Of a stretch of DNA of 64,000 bases, positions 34,930-47,400 are shown in pieces. Source of the stretch: Xylocopa sonorina (Eukaryota > Arthropoda > Insecta > Hymenoptera > Apidae); NCBI RefSeq assembly GCF_050948175.1, contig NC_135200.1:10345001-10409000 (forward strand). The letters are read 5' to 3'. The notes beneath the pieces were generated by a model. It saw nothing but the letters and a program-made list of their open reading frames with translations, searched no databases and was not told the origin of the DNA. Each line of letters begins with the position of its first letter. Within the stretch, counting starts at the first letter, position 1. The position numbers were made by a program, and so were the translations under genes.

Positions 34930-37089
34930 GACTGTGATTTTAAAATAATACTCTGAACGGTGGTATAAAATTGATAACAGCGAAATGAAACTTGAAATTT
35001 ATTTTCTCTATTATTGGAAGAGTATCGGGTGATTCTACGATAAATTGATTATAAAAACCGATTGAGTTTATTATGATAGCAGAGTATAATTTAACGCTAC
35101 ACGAAACTATCGACGATTAAACCGTCGCAATTTGCTATTGAATCGAAACGCCGTTAAATATAAACTAAACTTCACCTGTCCCGCCATACTTCAACTAGTC
35201 GAGTGTTTTATTCGAGGCGCAGGATAATCCTGAATGAAAATATCGTTGGGAAAGCGATATTCAAAGGACAGTGCACGGTCAGCGCGATACAGTTACCCTG
35301 TAAAGTAAACCTGTCAGGGTCCAGATCCGATATCTAAGGCTGGCGAACGTCTTGGCCGTTGCGAATCACGAGGATCAATCCGATCGGCCATGTTGGATAC
35401 GAGTCACCGATGCCGCTGCTGTCTCGCGTTTGACCTCCGCACGAACCTCGAGATTGGCTTCGTTAAGAGCAGGCAACGACGCTCGCCTCGATGCCTCTGC
35501 GAGCAAAAATCACCAATATTCGTGCATCGTGCACGGACACGATACACTTAATTTAAAGTCGCCACTGTGCGCTGGCTCGCCAGCGATGCATTAATCCGTG
35601 GCTGTGGCATCCGCGATGGAGATACGCTGTCTGGTCAACGAGATAATTCTAAGAAGCTGACGAAAAAAGATGCTCTTAAAATTCAGACTGCGCGATGGTT
35701 CTCTTGTAAAAGTCGTCGGTCACGGTGAGACGACGCGAGCTGGTATACAAATAGAGAGTCACGAGGATGACATAAATGCGGATGATTGAAAAGTCCGTCA
35801 AGAATGAGGTCACATGCTAAGCGAGACGACGCAAGTAAGAAATCGAGAAAGCATTTGAGGTAATTGGCCAGTTATCCTGCGTTTCTCCGAGTTTCTGCCG
35901 GATTTCCATATAATTTGAGATCGCGGAATCGTGTGCTCTCGCGGACGATTGGTAAAAATTGTACGAAACGAGGCAGTTTCGGGTTTACGCGTAATTCCGA
36001 ATAAGTTCCCACGGAAGGCAGATCGTAGATCGCTCGCGAGGGGAGTGCGTCTCGAATTCGGATCTTTAGAATTTACTGCGACCTTAAGCGAACAGCCCAC
36101 CGCTGTTCCACTTCCTGTCTAGTACACTGTCTCCATCAGACCAGATTTACGACGAGCCGTGCAATAACATAAAGTTTCTCCATATTCCGGCGTGTCTTGG
36201 TTCATAAATCTCGACGACTGCGCGCAGTTCTAACAACGACATCTTACCTAACCAATAACGGTGCTATAATCAGAGAGATACAGAGTTCAAGAACGCAGAC
36301 ACTCGGGCTATTCAAATGTCATTGACTCAACGGGGGGAACTAATGCAGGCGTTTCGAAAGATGCGAAAAACAACGTTGCAACAGAGTATTCTACAAATTT
36401 CCAGTGTCACTCGCACGGTGAATAGCGTTACGTTTACACGATATCGCTGAGAAATTATGCAAATCGCCAATTAACTCAATTCGAAGATATCGTGTTTACA
36501 AAATTCTAAATATTATATAGAAATTGGTATCATAAATTGCTCCGTGTGTCCACGATGGTAATTGTTGTCTAACGTTCAAGCAGAATTCATGAATCGTCTG
36601 TCTGCATTTCCATCAGGCAGGATTTTCACAAACGCGGCGCAGCGTGTCGAACAACTCTCGCAAAGGGAGCACACCGACAATTATTATTATAGCATCGCTT
36701 TGAAACACGCCACGTTCTCTGTTATCAATCTATTGGTTTCTGGCCACGACTAGCCGCCGACTTGTCACGGTTCGCATTTTAATATAACGGAACATCCGTC
36801 CAGATTGAAATCTATAAACTTCCATGACTGTTCGATAGCGTTTCCAAGAGACCTCGGTATTCTGGCGCGGGTCCAGCCCTTTTGGATTTGTGGCTCGCTT
36901 TATGAACTCATCGCAAAAGCGGCAGAGTAGCGTTTCGAAACCTTTGCGAAATTCTCCAGACTTATTGTTCGCTATCGAGTGATTTTATATTACCAAATTT
37001 AATGATATATTTGGAGGATCTTAAGAGTATCAAGTACAATGAAAATCACTCTACGAGAGGGTCCAAAAATGCAATTAATATGGAAACCA
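34930..37089. other. Non-coding stretch
   Basis: No recognised gene. A donor-like CGCAA|GTAAGA lies near 35835 without a partner. The sequence is AT-richer than average, with short frames only. Confidence 0.5.
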
Positions 37090-37256
37090 AGACCACGAGA
37101 GGGAACTTGTTAACGATTTCTACTCAATTTCCATTAACCCGAGAACAAAGTCCGTTACAAGAACACTTACCACGACCAACCACCAGAAAATTACCCTCTC
37201 AAAGTGTTTCACCATCCCTCTCAGTGAAAACCATGTCACCAACATTCCAATGATAG
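37090..37256. other. G-poor patch; minus strand encodes a short hydrophobic frame with a donor
   Basis: The plus strand is A+C-rich with little CpG. It carries an 83-codon plus frame (37002-37253, start MIYLEDLKS) of ordinary composition. On the minus strand a frame is open from about 37290 to a TAG near 37133. It is rich in hydrophobic residues (VIFWWLVVVSVLVTDFVLG) and contains a donor-like GTG|GTAAGT at 37170. Hydrophobicity on the G+T-rich strand is expected from composition alone, and no acceptor with a pyrimidine tract precedes it. I therefore treat it as a compositional patch, not a gene. Confidence 0.4.
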
Positions 37257-40200
37257 ACAATAGAAAAGTTGAATCATTTTTCCACAACCCAAACTATCTT
37301 ATAATATATTCCTCCAAGCTCTATTCGTATGTTGCCGTGTCTTCTTGTTCGACGGATCGATGATAATACAACGATGCAGTTCAGCAACAGAAATCACGCT
37401 TAGGTATTCCACGATGGCCCAGATCCGCGTTCGCCGCGAAAGGGCATCGAGACGGATCTCGTGGAAAGTAAGAGAGCCCCGCTCGAGCTGCAGTTGCGCG
37501 CTCGAATTATGAATAGCCGGCACCCGATCGAATCGAATTACGTTTCATTAATTAAATGGCTGTTTGCCCGGGGACGTGCTCGGAGACGATCTCCGCGGGG
37601 AATCGTAATTTCGAGTCGCGGCACGAACTTTCCTTGGTGCAATTAATTCCGACGAAGTTTACACCGGGTCGCAGCGCGACTGGCTTGTACAACGTTTTGC
37701 TTTTACCTTCGCGCGGCTACGGCGAACTTTTCCGGGTTTTCTTGTCGGGAGAGCCCCGGATCCGTGGATTTACGCTCACGCTGGTCATCGACGGGTCGCG
37801 CGCGATGTTACACGGCGGATGGACGGGAGGAGATACGCGCGCGTAGTTTTCAAAGGTCCATTTGCATCCGGACAGGTTGAATTTGTTGCATGGTCTTCTG
37901 TCATTATTTCGAAGCGCAAAACATCGTTCAGAGCGGAAGTTATTCGAGCTCGCGTCGCTTGAATTTGAATAATTTCAGAGCACTTTGCAGCTTGTGGGGT
38001 TATCTGACATGAAATGTCGCTTCGAATTTCCACCCTCGTCTTCACTCGTCGAAATTGGTATCTTTGGAAAGCGTTAAGGAAGAGTTCTTGACGTTCGTTT
38101 AAAAATGTGATTCTGCCATTTCGTGTAATTTGTTCATCTCTTAATTTACTCGCAACGAAACAATGAAATTTAGATTTGAAAAATCCGTCGAACTGGGTCA
38201 ACCCCACGAGCTTCCGTTTACAACCCCAGCGCGATCCTTTGTGCCCATCGGAGGCAACGTCCCCCTCGTCCTCGATTCGCAGTCCGCGTGCACAGTTACA
38301 AATGGACCGCAACACGTCGAGCTGGCTCGATTTTCGAGGCGCCTTCCACCGGCGTCAAAGCTCGCAGCCAAGAAGAGGCGAGTAGTGCTTTCGAGCGTTG
38401 TGTTACGTCGACTCTCAGGCCAGCCGGCCACTCGAACGGTCCCATCTACCCTCGCCCGGTCTTTTTCGATCTTCCGTGATTACAAACTTCGGTTCCAGGC
38501 GGTCGCAGTACCCGCGAGCACCCCCCGTTTCCAACTGAGACGCTCGATAATAAGTGGAGATCGAGCGGCCTTTATCCGAGAGAGCTTCCCAGCGTCGGTC
38601 GAGAAGCAGCGTTGGCCCTCGAGATCGCCTTAATTCGTTAGCTTTTTTCCACCCCGTATCTTCCAACTACCCTGCGCGGGGCAAGAACACTCGAGGCTGA
38701 CGCTGCTTCTGCTCTCGCGTTTCTTATTTACAAAAAGATATCCGATCCCTTGGTTGTCGTCGTGCCCTTTCGACCCTCTCTTCTTGCTCCGCGCTCTTGT
38801 TAGTTAATGCGTTCCCTCCGGGACGCTTAATTAATCGGCGAGTTATAAAAAAATCGGACGTTCGGTTGAGTTTGTTTAACCCGACGCAAGTAAACGAAGG
38901 GAACTGTAAAACTTCGTTTATCCGGGATGTCCTGAATCGTCGTGCAGCTAGGATCGCGTTTTGTCGCGCAGGGAGGAACTGGCGCAGCGAGATAAGAAAT
39001 AGAGTGGAATGGCTTTATCGTTTTTAATTGCTTTAATTAGTTTTGCGGCGTTCTACAACGAATAGAAACGGTGTCCTTATATTCGTTGCAGTCTTGCTAT
39101 TATTTTACAGGGACTAGCGAAAAGTAATTTATTTCCCAACGTTCGTTAACTTTAATTAAAAATGCTGAGACCACCGGTCCCTTTCTGTATAACTGTCCAA
39201 TTAAGCTAAGGAAACCGGTGCCCTCTGATGTTTTATAGTAACGTTTCCCTCGTCCAAGTTTTTCTACAGAGACGATGCAAGCTCCATGGACCGTGCGCGA
39301 TGTCTCGAACATCTCCCTTCGTCGATATCTCGTACACATTTTTCGTACGCGGCTCGGTTCGCGTACCAGGGCATTCAATCTCCCAGAATTTCCCGGTGCG
39401 CCGTGTCACTCATTGTCAGCGGAAGTTCGCCTCGTTACAAAATGCGAGACTCGCGCGAAAGTTTGGCGAACGTGTTGCACTTGGAGCCGGCTTGCTCGAC
39501 GCAGCCCGCTCGCTTACCACCGACACACTTCCTTAATTTAAGTTTATTCGTTCAGCCGCCGTTCCGCCGAAATATGTAGAGACAGTACGAAAGTGGAAAG
39601 AACTCTACCATTCGTCTACTCTAGAGCTGTCACGTCCCGCTTAATACAACCCCCTCCCGCGCCAGGATCACCGCGAGCCCGCTCGGTCCACCCACGAGGA
39701 ATTTACTACCACCGGTTGAAATTTATCACGACCACCGCTCTTGATTCCCAGACGTACCGTGTCACAGAAAATCCCCTCGCTGACGTACGTTCGTTCCTTC
39801 TCCGCCGTCGAATTTCCTTCCCGCCCTCATCGACTCGATGCGCCATCGATTTTTGCCACGACCCAACCCCCTCGAACCTAAAAACCCTGAGAGCCTTCCT
39901 CGTCCAAGCTTCTTCCAGCCGCGCGCACCGCGACCAGCCGACGTCTTCTCTCAGGCGACGTGGCAACGGGAATCAGATAGAATTTTTCATAACTCCGCCC
40001 GTTTCATCCCGTAGCTAAGAATTATCCCTTTCAACTTAAGACGCTGTCGACTTTCCCTCCTCGCGTAAGGGCTTCCTCAGCCGTTACGTTTTAAGAGGAT
40101 CGAGCCGTACCTGGTCCCGTATTCGCTGGACAAATTAATACTTAATTAGTTGCTCGAGACTTGCCGAGACCTACTTACACCGGCGCGGATACAGTTTCCG

Positions 40201-41526
40201 CCCACTTACCCCTTGACTTTCCGCCCCGCGAACGCTTCGACTCGATGCATTCCGTCTGAATTTCGACGAGCGACCCTTATCCGCGATCTCGAGCGGTTCG
40301 TGCGGGTTACGACTCGAGGGTCGAGAAAAATTCCGACTGCGTCGCATATGGAATCAGCTTGCTATCTTAATTTGGTATCGCTGAAGGAACGGTCGACGGA
40401 ACACGGTTATAAGTAATCCCTAGTTTTCTCTCGCGTTCGAAACGCGGTAAAAAATTGACGTTCCTCGCTTATCCTCTCGCCGTTTCCCTCGTGATACCGT
40501 CGATGGACTCGAAACGACTGAATCGCTTCGAATCTAGCTTTTAATTGAACCGATTCGACGGAGCGTCGGAAAGGATCGATAACGAAAGAGGAGGAATAAA
40601 AACGATACGAGGGAACGGATTGGAAATTAATGACACTGGTTACCTGAACGCAATCCCGCGATCCTTGTTTCAGGATTAGAGAGCTGTTAAACGTACGGTT
40701 AGATCGCCTCGGTCCCCTCGCGGAGGGAAAGCAGCGGTAAACGTTGCGGGCACGCGAGATTTTTCTGGTAACAGCACGGGACACGTGTTCTTGATCGTTG
40801 GAGATGAAATTCCTCCGATCGACTGGAAGGGCTCGTAATCGAGCGTTAACGCGAACGATAAGGTGTACAGGACCGTGCGTACAGGAAATGACTGATCAAA
40901 TCGCCCTCGACGGCACGCTTTCGGGCCAGTAATCTCCTCGATTAATTTCGACCGGCTCGTTATTGGTCGATCGATGCGAGCCGTGCGTTCGTCGCGCCTT
41001 CGATGGAATTTTTGCAGACTTTTCCTGCAGGCTATTACATCCCTTACATCGTTGGTACATTCGTATTGACATTTTCATCCCATTATATCTGAAACTCTTG
41101 AAAAACGTTCCGTTCCCTTGTAATTTTAACATTTCTCCAAACGTGGGTCGCTCTGATATGTTGAACCCACGTTTTATTCAGGTTAATTAGTGTTTGATTC
41201 TGAAATTAAACAACGATGGTGCTCTCGAATTAATCTCAGGAAGTAATTTTAGTGGATGAAGTGAACGATGGACACAGTGACGGTATTTTTATCGACGTCG
41301 TTGCAGCAGGTTGCTTTATCGGCGACGGTTTCTTGGCCGCGGTCGACGGTCCAAAGAGGAGGAGGCGCGGTTTAATGATCATGGCTGGCCGTTAACGGGT
41401 AGATCCCGGGGACGCGTGGTGGAATCTTCGATTTCCGCGTGCTCGTCGCGATAAATCTCCTTTCCGTTGGGATTTATGTTCCGGAAAGTGGGAAGTTGCA
41501 GTCGAGCCGTGTAGAAAAAAAAAAAC
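37257..41526. other. Non-coding stretch
   Basis: About 4 kb without a recognised gene. Minus-strand donor-like sites occur near 40112 (CCAG|GTACGG) and 40210 (GGG|GTAAGT). Plus-strand acceptor-like sites occur near 39553, 40673 and 41180. None could be paired into a convincing exon. Frames at 37.8-38.6 and 39.2-40.0 kb are open in several frames on both strands. Confidence 0.45.
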
Positions 41527-41528
41527 TT

Positions 41529-41640
41529 ACCGGAACCGCCGCTGCTCGGGAATTAATGCGACTCCGTTGAACTCATCCTCTTTCTTATCCCTCTCGCGAG
41601 AGGCGAAAACGAATGAAAAAAATTGCAACCTGGTGCAGAC
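41529..41640 (-). other. Candidate exon ending at a strong donor before a poly-U tract
   Basis: On the minus strand an open frame runs into TTCCG|GTAAGT (donor GT near 41528) followed directly by a run of T. U-rich sequence after a donor is known to help U1 recruitment through TIA-1-type proteins. The frame before the donor is charged (ASRERDKKEDEFNGVALIPEQRRF). A weak acceptor-like GTCTGCACCAG lies near 41630. No family is recognised. The donor is better supported than the exon as a whole. Confidence 0.2.
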
Positions 41641-43508
41641 TAAAGGTGTAAGGAAGATGTTGAAAGAAACGCGGATTATTAGCGGAGCAGAGGGCACGGC
41701 GTTCAAGGAAGGCGGAACCGATTTGATTTTCCTCGTCTCTAGTCCTCGAAGGATCCTTCTATTCGCGAGCGCAGGCTTGCTGGTCCTTTTTAAAAGGCGG
41801 CGTCTTTTGCCGGGGCTGTTGAACCCGGCTGCGGATGCTCCTTGCAAATTTTTCTCCCGAGTGAATTTAGAATACCGGAACCGACTGGAAGACGGACGGA
41901 AAGGAAGTGGCGGAGGACGGAGAAGCGAAGGAGGGCGAAGGTGGGTAAGGAGGCAGCGACCAGAGATCGCGCAACCACGATTCGTACGGCCCTGGCCAGT
42001 CTATACGCATCGCGTGCACCGCGCATAATGCAGCTTGACGATGTCTGAGAGCACAGAGCGTGCCTCTATTCCCTCTCGACAGAAATGGCTTTGTGCACTC
42101 CCTTAACAACCCCTCCCACCCCTCGCAGACCGCGGACGCCCTCCGCGTCCCCGTTTTCCGCTCCTCGACCCTTTGGCTCGGCCATCGTCTGAGCTGAAAC
42201 TTGTGTCAGCGCCCGCTGAAACAGTCGTTCCGTCTCCTCGAGCCGCCTGTTAATCCACTCGAGGCTAATATTGAATAGAGCGGAGTGCGTTTCGGTGTCG
42301 GGACGCGGGGGCCGGGCCAGGCGCGGGCCGCTCGCCTTTTTGCCCTCGTTTCAACGATTTTCGACGACCTTTGACGCGTCGAACGACGACGGATAAGGGA
42401 TTGCGAGCGCCGCTCGGGAAATGGTTATCGAATGGCCCTGTAGAATCGAGAGAGTCGATTTACGGGGGTAAGGAAATTTCTGTTTTATTGCGGATGGGGA
42501 ATGTTGGTTACTAAAATTCGGGGGAGTATTGGGGGATCGCTTTGCGTCTGATGGAATTTTAAATCGATCACGAGTAAATTTGTTTTATGTATTATAGCGT
42601 GGTTCGAAATGACAATGGTAGTTTTATTATGTTATCTACGCGCTCGAATCAATTAATAAGAGAGACAGAAATGAAACGTTTTTCTTCCAGAAAATTCCTA
42701 AATGTTTCTGTTATTAATTTTTTTAGATCTTCCCCGGTAATTACGATGTAATTTTTCCACGCTGAAAACGTTCAAGCGGTGTCGTTTTAAAAATTAACTC
42801 GCACGCGACTTCACGGGCGGCATTTAACTTTGATTAACCCTGTAGGGCAAGCAGGCTTGTAAAAGCGGAAACGGTACAACTGTTACGTTTCAGTTTCTCT
42901 AATTATTCCAACATGGAAATTAATGCAAAAGGAAAATGGGAAAAAACGGGAGGAAAAAGCGGTGAAAAAGTTTGGTTTACGTGTCCGTGGATGGACGGGC
43001 ATCTTTTCTGGTCGCGCTGGTCCAGCGAGGCTCCACCGCCGCAAAAACGAGACGTTAATGGGGAAAACTTTCGTCCCGTCTAGTTGCCGCGCAGCGTCCC
43101 GGAATTTCGTGATTATTTTTCATCGGCCACCCACCCCGAAAAGCAAAGTTCGTCTTTTTAGTCGGAGTCGAATCCGCGCGCGTCGAATAACGCCTCGCGA
43201 GCTAACCAGGATTAACTGCACCGTGTTTTTTCCGAAAATTTCTGTCCTACCTAATGTTCCTACTGTTGGAATAATAATAATCGTTTTAAATCTTTAAAAT
43301 AGCTCTTCGTCTCGAGCTCTCCGTCCACGATTTTATTATCCCATATTTTTGCATACCTCGATCACGTCGAAATTTAGTTTCGAAGTTCGCGAAGCTTGAA
43401 ACTCCATCGAATTTTTCCGAACATTTTCAAGCCTTCTCTAGTACCACGGAATTTTACCAACAATTCCAGGGTAGCTCACTGTGTAGCTCCCTGCTGTTTT
43501 TATCGCAG
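41641..43508. other. Non-coding stretch
   Basis: No recognised gene. Donor-like GG|GTAAGG motifs occur near 41944 and 42476. A plus-strand frame at 41567-42028 is opposed by minus-strand frames and is Arg-rich. AT-rich from 42.5 to 42.75 kb. Confidence 0.45.
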
Positions 43509-43755
43509 AAAAAAAAGGAAGAACGCGGCAATGTTCATAGTGTTACTTGCAAAAAGCGATACAGAGGAGCGTAGGAACATTTTCGCTAAAGGAAACGATA
43601 GACAAAATTCGAATAAAATAAGTAAACGGAAAACCATTCGAGAGATCGAGAAATATACGCTGGCGATTGGTCTCTCTGAGAGCGAGCTGCAGAAAACAGT
43701 TAAGCTTGTCAGAACTTGCGACGAATGGGACAACGGCCAGTCAGTTGTGAACTAG
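43509..43755 (+). CDS. Candidate terminal coding exon, unrecognised product
   Basis: An acceptor (CCTGCTGTTTTTATCGCAG) ends at 43508 and the following frame stays open to a TAG at 43755. The product starts with a lysine-rich segment (KKRKNAAMFIVLLAKSD). It continues as a hydrophilic, probably helical protein with many Lys, Glu, Asn and Ser (including IREIEKYTLAIGLSESELQK) and ends DNGQSVVN. The composition is unlike the Arg/Ser/Pro-rich chance frames elsewhere in the window. An internal ATG lies near 43531. The same frame is also open upstream of the acceptor to about 43396, which weakens the exon boundary. A second frame of the same kind begins 450 bases downstream. No homologue is recognised and no clear AATAAA follows at once. 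Confidence 0.27.
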
Positions 43756-44211
43756 CCATCGCGATAGCTCTGGCTGGGCAACTTCTGAAACGCAGTTATC
43801 GAGCAGGGTAGAGGCGCGCATCGTTTCTGTTCGGTGTGTCTCTTTGAGCGAGCCGACCGCTTGTGATCGATATAATCGCATCAACGTCTAAGTAGTCCAT
43901 TACGGGCGCCACAATTTGCGTCACTGGGGCGGCGTTCAAGATTTTACGTTCCGCACCGAAACGATCCTGCTGACCTAATTACTCGCGACTAGATGCCTGG
44001 ATCTGTCGCCGCTGAAATCTTGCTGAATGAACCGTCGATCGAGTGGACAACGCATCCTCGTGCTCGATTCCCTCTGCGTTTGCGGCCACTGAAAATCCTG
44101 GTGCTCAGTCAGGACCGATACGTTCGATCAAACTTGGTCGACCATTCTTGCGACAATCGAGGGTTTTATTCTGTCGTTTGAAGCAGATAGCAGTTTTTGT
44201 TTTTTTCACAG

Positions 44212-44479
44212 AGAATATATCGAGGGTGAAATGTTGTTGGATTATAGAAAAGACAATATGAAACATGATTTGTCAATCGATCGTTCGCGTGTGGAACAAC
44301 CTGTAGCGATTACGATGGAAATTGGCAGCGGAGGCGGCTGGAGAACGCTTGGTCGATGCGTCGAATCGGGCCCCAGCGTCGATTCAACGATTGATCCCCG
44401 TGTATCGCGAGCGCAATTGCATTTAAACGCCACGCGACGCACGCGTCACGCCTCGCGTCACGACCCTGATCGCCAGTGA
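44212..44479 (+). CDS. Candidate terminal coding exon, unrecognised product
   Basis: One of the strongest acceptors in the window (CAGTTTTTGTTTTTTTCACAG) ends at 44211. The frame entering from it (one leftover base, then GAA TAT ATC) is open for 88 codons to a TGA at 44479. The product begins EYIEGEMLLDYRKDNMKHDL, contains a Gly-rich turn (EIGSGGGWRTLG) and ends in a basic, His/Arg-rich tail. An internal ATG lies at 44231. The first half looks protein-like; the second half is CpG-rich and less convincing. No family is recognised. The minus strand is also open over 44242-44442. It could be the last exon of a plus-strand gene, an alternative to 43509-43755, or chance. Confidence 0.25.
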
Positions 44480-47400
44480 ACATTTAATGACCTGAATTGC
44501 CAGCTGCCGTCGCCGGAACCCGGCGAGGATTTCCACGGAAGCGCACCATCTTGTTCCTTAATCCCCATGAAATTGTAATTTGCTCTCGGAGGGTTCAATC
44601 TTTTAGTATGATTAGCTCTGGTTATGTTTTGCAGTCTGGCCTTGTTCGCACTCGCTGAATCGTCCAACGGTTCGAGCTTATATCCTCGAGAGCTCTTACC
44701 AGGATCTTTTTTTCATTTTATACGCGATACAGTAGCACCTCGCTTGTCACGTGTTCGCGTTAACTCTTTGTAAATGAGAACGCTTTCGCGTTTCGTTTGA
44801 TTTCACCAGCTAGGAAGAGAAAGTCTCGCGTTTGATATGGATAATATTTTATACGAGACACTGAATTTTCTCAGGTGCGCGCGTGTTAATTTATTAAAGC
44901 AATTTCGAAATGTCGCTCGTTTCCGTCGATGCGACGAGGACAAATTTCCTCGAGCGATATTTAAACTCGCGGATACAACGGCGCCGTTACTTTGTCGCGT
45001 ATACGATCTTCCGGTATCGCGCGGGCGATCTTTCACGTTAATTCCCGCCTGTACTTTTATCGGTATCAGGTGCGTCGTAAAGCTTACCGGGGCGTAGTTT
45101 CGTTGTAAATTAGCGAGCCCAGCCTGTTTCCCTGGCGCGGAATCTGCGAATTTTTACCGGATCCGTGCGCGTGTATGCGCGCCCCGTCGCGTAATCGGAT
45201 TTCTTCGCATTAGACGCCACTCCGCCAGCCACCCCTTGCACTCTGGAAGGTAAAATGTCTGCCTACGAGTGGACACGAGCTCGGTTGACTAATTACCCCG
45301 ACTAATTAGACTGGTGCAACGCGGTCAAGTGCGATGATCGCGTCTTCTCTTTCCCCCTTCTCACCCTCGAAGCACGGGGTGGCGTTTGCTCGATCGAGGC
45401 GAACATGTTTCTCGTAGCGTTTGTATTTTTCGTTTTAATTGTACACGGGATTTGAGGAGGATCGACGATGAAATGACGTTACAGGCTTAGGTTGATCAGA
45501 TTGGAGAACGTTCGATTGAAGCACCGTTTGTTTCCGTAGCCAGCTGTTGCGTTGCTCTTGATAATCCTCTTAGTGGGATTTATAGTCTTTCATGGCGTTG
45601 TATTCGTTTCAGAGATTAGACTGAGCGTTGTCAATCATCGTGTCGGTTGGATCGTTCCTCGAGAAGTACGTATCGCAGGTGTAATATTTGCAGGCGGGAG
45701 TATCAGAATTATTTTATCGACAGAAGAATTCTTTTTACTTTCAAGGCGTTCCGTTGCAATATAAATTCTCTTTGAAGCGCACCCTTTACCATTTCTCGCG
45801 GAGACACGTTCAAATCGATCTTAACACTCGAACTTTTGTACCCCGTCGAATCGAGACCCGTCCCAATTACCTTTGAACTCGTCGTCGAGCGATCTCGCCC
45901 AGTGTCGCTGCAGAAGATTCTCTCCAGAGCAAATTATCTCCCCGTGGATCGAAGATGCATCGCTCGTGCTTGTCCCCTTTCGTGTTTTTAGTTTGCCCCG
46001 CGCCAAAGCGAATCGTAGCCACTCTCCGTCGCCTTTATTCGATCGGACCGACGCGAACAATGCCGAATCGAATGGCCCAGGAAGAAACGAATCTCGAGGC
46101 GAGAGGCAGGGGCGTCGTTAACCCGTGCCACGTCGACCTCGATTCACTCGAGCAACCCCTCGAGGTCCCATCGCGCCGCGGGAATCGAACGCGCGATCGA
46201 TCCACCCCAACTGGCGTCCTTAATCGTCGCGCTGACAAATTCGCGGACCGCACAGGCTACAGAAAACTCGCGCGATGATCCATTAGCCACGGGGAAAGTT
46301 TGCCTCGCAATTTTGTTAACGATCCGAACGACGCGACAACGGCTGCTCACGCGTCGGATGATGCATCGCGTCGTTTCGCCTGGCAATTCCGTGGACGTCT
46401 GCAATTCCACGTAATTGGACGCGACGTGCGTTACACGGGAAGTAACTGGTTTCATTTCGCCACTTATACCAGTTGCTGTGTCTTATGGTTTCTCTTTCCC
46501 GCGAATAACTGTGCGTTTCGTTTTTGACTCGCCACTGATTATACCGCGTCTGCGACGATCCGCTCCTTCTTCCGTTTCTCTTACAGAAAAACTTCCTTTT
46601 TTATGCTCGATGTACGCCATCGGTTTCCACTCAGCCGCAGATTTCATCGAGCTAAAGATGAACGAACTCGCAAGAAAAGTAGCCTGGCGAGCCGTCCTCG
46701 CTCGACCCGCGAAACTTTTTCCGAACTCCATCAATAAAAACTCTCACCGTCGAACTCGATCTTTCCTCCGTTAGCAACTTCCCTTAAAAACACTTGCCGC
46801 GGCAATCACCGTCGGATGCACCGCAGAGCCTCGGTAGTTTCTCCTGTGGAGCAACTTAAACATAATCACGGAGTTCGAATCTTGCTGAGGCGGGCGTGTA
46901 CCGTTCCGCCTTTGATCTTCCTCGTAGCCGTGACGCTTGCCGCGAGGCGGCACGCTCGGGGACGATTCGCAGCTGGCGGAGGGAAAAATCCGCGCAGCGG
47001 TTCGCGCGTACCGAAAGACAGCCCCGAGGGTCCATTAACCTTCCGTGGATGGGCTGAACGGGACGCTGGGGCCAAGGTAAACAGACGCGGAATAGGTTTT
47101 AAAGGGGAAACGAGAGCGACGGCGGGCCGATGATAGAAATGGAGAGGAGGAGGAGGAGAAGCGGGACGAGGGTAGTTGTCGAGGCTCGCGATGGCGTGTC
47201 TGGATATCGATCCTGGCTTCCGGGATGGTACCGTCGTGGCCTGGCTTTCTGCCTCCAAAGCTCGCTGCGTGCGTGCCTCCGCTGGCGCGGGGGTTGTACG
47301 CGTGTGCCGGAAGGGTGCTCAGGTGAACGAAAGGGGTGCTGTTTGTATCGCGCGCTGGTTTCTATCGCGTGCACAGGCTCGCGTCGAGGTTTCGATGCAC

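Noticed and set aside
39100..39378. Minus-strand frame near a GACTAGCGAAAAGT motif, considered as a mariner-type transposon end
   Set aside because: No matching inverted end, no transposase motifs, and no TA target duplication could be found.
45552..45764. 70-codon hydrophobic plus-strand frame resembling a signal or membrane peptide
   Set aside because: T-rich codons explain the hydrophobicity; no supporting context or recognisable family.
46160..46235. A TTCGATTCCCGC-like T-arm on the minus strand, suggesting a tRNA
   Set aside because: The T-stem has a mismatch, the acceptor arms do not pair, and no A-box or anticodon arm can be placed.
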